NCBI GenBank assembly: GCA_964592725.1
Contig: CAZQFQ010000022.1
Coordinates: 1 to 21,747 of the forward strand
Source: PALSA-1336 sp964592725
GTDB lineage: Bacteria > Patescibacteriota > Doudnabacteria > UBA920
Length of the DNA stretch: 21,747 nucleotides
Reading direction: 5' to 3'
Shown here: positions 19,963-21,747 of the stretch, piece after piece
Position numbering within the stretch: position 1 is the stretch's first letter
Layout: the number at the start of each line of letters is the position of its first letter
The notes under the pieces: generated by a model
Seen by the model: only the letters and a program-made list of their open reading frames with translations
Told to the model about the DNA's origin: nothing
Database searches by the model: none
Position numbers and translations under genes: made by a program

Positions 19963-21498
19963 CGAGTTGCCGAGGCGGGGGTTCGATTCCCCCCAGGTCC
20001 ACCACAGTAAATCTCTCTCAAAAATATTTTGGACGCTACGCGTCCCTTCGTTCGTTTCGGCCAGTGCAGAAAAGGGTTTTTGAAAATCTGCAAACAGCGT
20101 TCCCGAGGCCAGACGGCGGTTCGAGCCGACGGTCGCAAGAAAATCTCTCATAGCGGGGAGATTTTCTTGTTTAGTGAGATTTATGGCTTGATTGGCTTCA
20201 ATTATCCAGTTCCGCATAAGTCCGAGCCAACGATTGCCTTTGCGTTCAAAATCGCACAACTGCTCCTCCAAAGTCTTCTTTTCGGAGACGAGTCGGTTCT
20301 TGGTCTCCTGATATTCTGCCAGCTCGAAAGAGCCGGAAAGATAGCCGTCCGTGAGGCGGTCAATCCGTAGTTTAATATCGGCTATCTTGCCCTTCAGATT
20401 TTGAACGAAAAGGTCTGACGAGTGGCGGGCTTCGCCCGTCTCATTGTCCAGCCGTTCTAAATACCTATCTCGCCACTCGTCGGGCAAAGAAACTTTTTGG
20501 ATTAGCCCTTTCACTTGCTCGGCCAAAGCCTCCTCCCGCACAAAGCGGGTTTGCGAGCAGACCTGCGTCTTACTCTTGAAGGTGCAATGGTAGTAATGAT
20601 AAATCCTGCCGTTCGGTTTTATCTTCCGCTCGGCGGTAATGGTATACCCGCACTCCCCGCAGGTCGCAAACCCTAAGAATTGAAAATTCTTGGCTCCTCG
20701 TTTTTTGCGGGGCTTGCCGTTCAAGACCAATGCCTCCTGTATCTTGTCAAAAAGTTTCTTGGAAATCATCGGCTTATGCGTGCCCTCGTGCACCTCTCCG
20801 CGATATTTAAAATGCCCATAATAAAAAGGGTTGGTCAAAATGCGGAGAACAGAGGAGAGGTGCAGAGGCTTGCCGTCCTTGCCAACAAGCCCGAGAGAAA
20901 ACATTTTGTCCCGAATGGCCGTGAGCGTGTATTGTCCGGTGGCAAAAGCCTCCAAACACTCTTTCACTTTTCCGAACGTCTTTTTATCCGGCTCGATAGT
21001 CCGCAACCTCGGCTCGTTGAAATATCCAATAGGCGCTTTTGCCGAAAGCTCGCCCCGCCGTATCTTCTGCCGTATGCCCCGCAAAATGTTTTCTCTCAAA
21101 TTGTCGGTGTAATATTTGGCCTGCCCAAAGGCGACGGACAGCATAAACTTGCCTTGAGGCGTAGCCTCAAACCAGAAAGTGGGGAATTTTAGCGACTGGA
21201 TTTTACCAGTATCTACAAGGTAGATAATTCTCCCGCCGTCTATGCTATTCCGCGCCAGCCTATCGGGATTCCACGCTAAGATGCCCTGTACCGAGCCTTT
21301 CTCCAATTCTTGGAGCATATTATTAAATACTTCCCGCCCGGGCTCTTTGGCGGTCTTGGACTCATAATATTCGTGGACGACGAACAGGTCGTTCTGTTTG
21401 GCAAATTCTCGAAGCTCCGCAAGCTGGGCTTCAATAGATAAGACCTGCCGTTCCTCGTCCTCCGATGACTTCCTGCAATAGATGAAGTATTTAATCAT
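19951..21498 (-). CDS. Large serine recombinase
   Basis: A 515-residue site-specific recombinase. The resolvase domain (1-150) has the catalytic serine in YCRKSSEDEERQ (Ser-11 or Ser-12), GILAWNPDRLARN (72-84) and an E-helix-like stretch. The recombinase DNA-binding domain follows (about 155-260, APIGYF, LTNPFYYGHFKYRG), then a zinc ribbon (Cys-280, Cys-283, Cys-305, Cys-314) and a coiled coil (about 365-420), as in integrases of the phiC31/Bxb1 type. Codons 460-500 lie in a 124-bp repeat that recurs inverted upstream of the gene. The last 15 residues (TWGESNPRLGNSPRH) are antisense to the tRNA 3' half and are likely host-derived, added on integration. The start is ATG 21498. Confidence 0.92.
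   Translation of the reverse strand: MIKYFIYCRKSSEDEERQVLSIEAQLAELREFAKQNDLFVVHEYYESKTAKEPGREVFNNMLQELEKGSVQGILAWNPDRLARNSIDGGRIIYLVDTGKIQSLKFPTFWFEATPQGKFMLSVAFGQAKYYTDNLRENILRGIRQKIRRGELSAKAPIGYFNEPRLRTIEPDKKTFGKVKECLEAFATGQYTLTAIRDKMFSLGLVGKDGKPLHLSSVLRILTNPFYYGHFKYRGEVHEGTHKPMISKKLFDKIQEALVLNGKPRKKRGAKNFQFLGFATCGECGYTITAERKIKPNGRIYHYYHCTFKSKTQVCSQTRFVREEALAEQVKGLIQKVSLPDEWRDRYLERLDNETGEARHSSDLFVQNLKGKIADIKLRIDRLTDGYLSGSFELAEYQETKNRLVSEKKTLEEQLCDFERKGNRWLGLMRNWIIEANQAINLTKQENLPAMRDFLATVGSNRRLASGTLFADFQKPFSALAETNEGTRSVQNIFERDLLWWTWGESNPRLGNSPRH
19999..20122. repeat. 124-bp perfect inverted repeat, left arm
   Basis: Begins CCACCACAGTAAATCTCTC at the tRNA CCA end and ends GACGGCGGTTC. It is identical to the reverse complement of 21575-21698 over all 124 bp by eye. 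It encodes recombinase residues about 460-500. Confidence 0.95.
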
Positions 21499-21541
21499 AT
21501 GTTTATACCGACAATTTTAATAAATCTTTTTCCGTCGGCTC

Positions 21542-21574
21542 TTGCGTGATAACGCAAAACAAATTTCATTTGTG
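21542..21574. repeat. 33-bp double-hairpin insertion beside the right arm
   Basis: TTGCGT-GATA-ACGCAA and ACAAAT-TTC-ATTTGT are two small perfect hairpins. The insertion splits the right-hand copy between CCGTCGGCTC (21532-21541) and GAACCGCC; in the left copy these two are contiguous. It is 11 codons long and keeps the frame. Confidence 0.75.
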
Positions 21575-21698
21575 GAACCGCCGTCTGGCCTCGGGAACGC
21601 TGTTTGCAGATTTTCAAAAACCCTTTTCTGCACTGGCCGAAACGAACGAAGGGACGCGTAGCGTCCAAAATATTTTTGAGAGAGATTTACTGTGGTGG
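21575..21698. repeat. 124-bp perfect inverted repeat, right arm
   Basis: Reverse complement of 19999-20122. It lies 76 bp upstream of the recombinase start codon and continues into unrelated sequence at 21699. Confidence 0.95.
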
Positions 21699-21747
21699 TC
21701 ATTATACGATAAAGTCATAACCTTTTTCGAGCAGAATCCCGACTGAT

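Larger units (their letters stand above)
19809..20004 (+). tRNA. Interrupted tRNA with UUC anticodon (Glu-like) containing a nested tRNA
   Basis: A complete tRNA can be built only by joining 19809-19845 with 19968-20004. Acceptor GGGCCTG (19809-19815) pairs with CAGGTCC (19994-20000), followed by A and encoded CCA. Anticodon stem CGGCA (19834-19838) pairs with TGCCG (19968-19972); T stem GGGGG/CCCCC with loop TTCGATT. The 5' part ends in a full Glu-like loop TTTTCAC (19839-19845). The 122-nt interruption begins with CCCCGTCACTAAAT (19845-19858) and ends with its exact complement ATTTAGTGACGGGG (19949-19962), which would clamp the halves together. Exact splice points are uncertain. Position 3:70 is G:U, an alanine identity element, so a glutamate assignment is provisional. 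A degenerate pseudogene is the alternative. Confidence 0.75.
21532..21746 (+). pseudogene. Duplicated C-terminal fragment of the recombinase
   Basis: Read on the + strand, this carries the recombinase tail NRRLASGTLFADFQKPFSAL to DLLWW, preceded by VGS plus 11 inserted residues and followed by a new end SLYDKVITFFEQNPD that runs out of the window. There is no start codon context of its own, so it is a fragment or an alternative 3' end used after DNA inversion. Confidence 0.7.

Noticed and set aside
19845..19967. Group I intron in the outer tRNA
   Set aside because: After removing the inner tRNA only about 48 nt remain, too few for a catalytic core, and no such elements are visible.
20680..21192. 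170-codon + strand ORF opposite the recombinase
   Set aside because: It lies wholly antisense to conserved recombinase domains and has no recognisable features.

Overview
The window looks like a chromosomal piece of a small-genome bacterium of the Candidate Phyla Radiation (Patescibacteria, Parcubacteria-like). The evidence is compact AT-leaning genes mostly on one strand, an Hsp20 with an acidic N-terminal extension, a peptidoglycan precursor cluster (membrane-anchored MurF, alanine racemase, D-Ala-D-Ala ligase), tRNA genes for C34/G34 anticodons with encoded CCA, and a large serine recombinase beside tRNA genes. UGA is used as a stop, which argues against Gracilibacteria/Absconditabacteria. 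This placement is inference; no rRNA or marker phylogeny is available here.

Layout. 1-1600: a secreted protein of unknown function (+) converging on a TrmB-type regulator (-). 1849-3783: a + strand cassette of three unrecognised genes with its own promoter, strong ribosome binding sites and terminator. 3786-9654: a - strand series holding a coiled-coil protein, Hsp20, a UgtP/MGDG-synthase-like glycosyltransferase, a PQ-loop-like membrane protein, an aspartase-like lyase, a LysE-type exporter, a half-size EamA/SMR-like protein and a NADAR protein. 9662-10505: tRNA-Ser(CGA), an SRPBCC protein and a 53-codon ORF. 10565-16562 (-): alpha/beta hydrolase, murF, alr, ddl and rnhB, i.e. supply of D-Ala-D-Ala and its ligation to the peptidoglycan precursor. 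16748-17448: tRNA-Pro(CGG), tRNA-Ala(GGC), a small membrane protein and tRNA-Arg(CCT). 17636-19625: an O-antigen ligase/polymerase-like protein and RlmH. 19626-21747: stacked repeats, a tRNA gene interrupted by a second complete tRNA gene, and a large serine recombinase flanked by a perfect 124-bp inverted repeat.

Two things stand out. First, a complete tRNA-Ala(CGC) lies inside the anticodon loop of another tRNA gene with a UUC anticodon; the two outer halves are joined by a perfect 14-bp stem, an arrangement like the paired halves of archaeal split tRNAs. Second, the region is saturated with small palindromic elements and with micro-arrays of 7- or 8-nt units. Many sit inside conserved enzymes (aspartase, Ddl, Alr, MurF, RNase HII, hydrolase, Wzy-like protein), always without breaking the reading frame and usually between conserved motifs. 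MurF alone carries five such insertions. This resembles Rickettsia palindromic elements and cyanobacterial heptanucleotide STRR repeats, here in peptidoglycan genes of a probable CPR bacterium.
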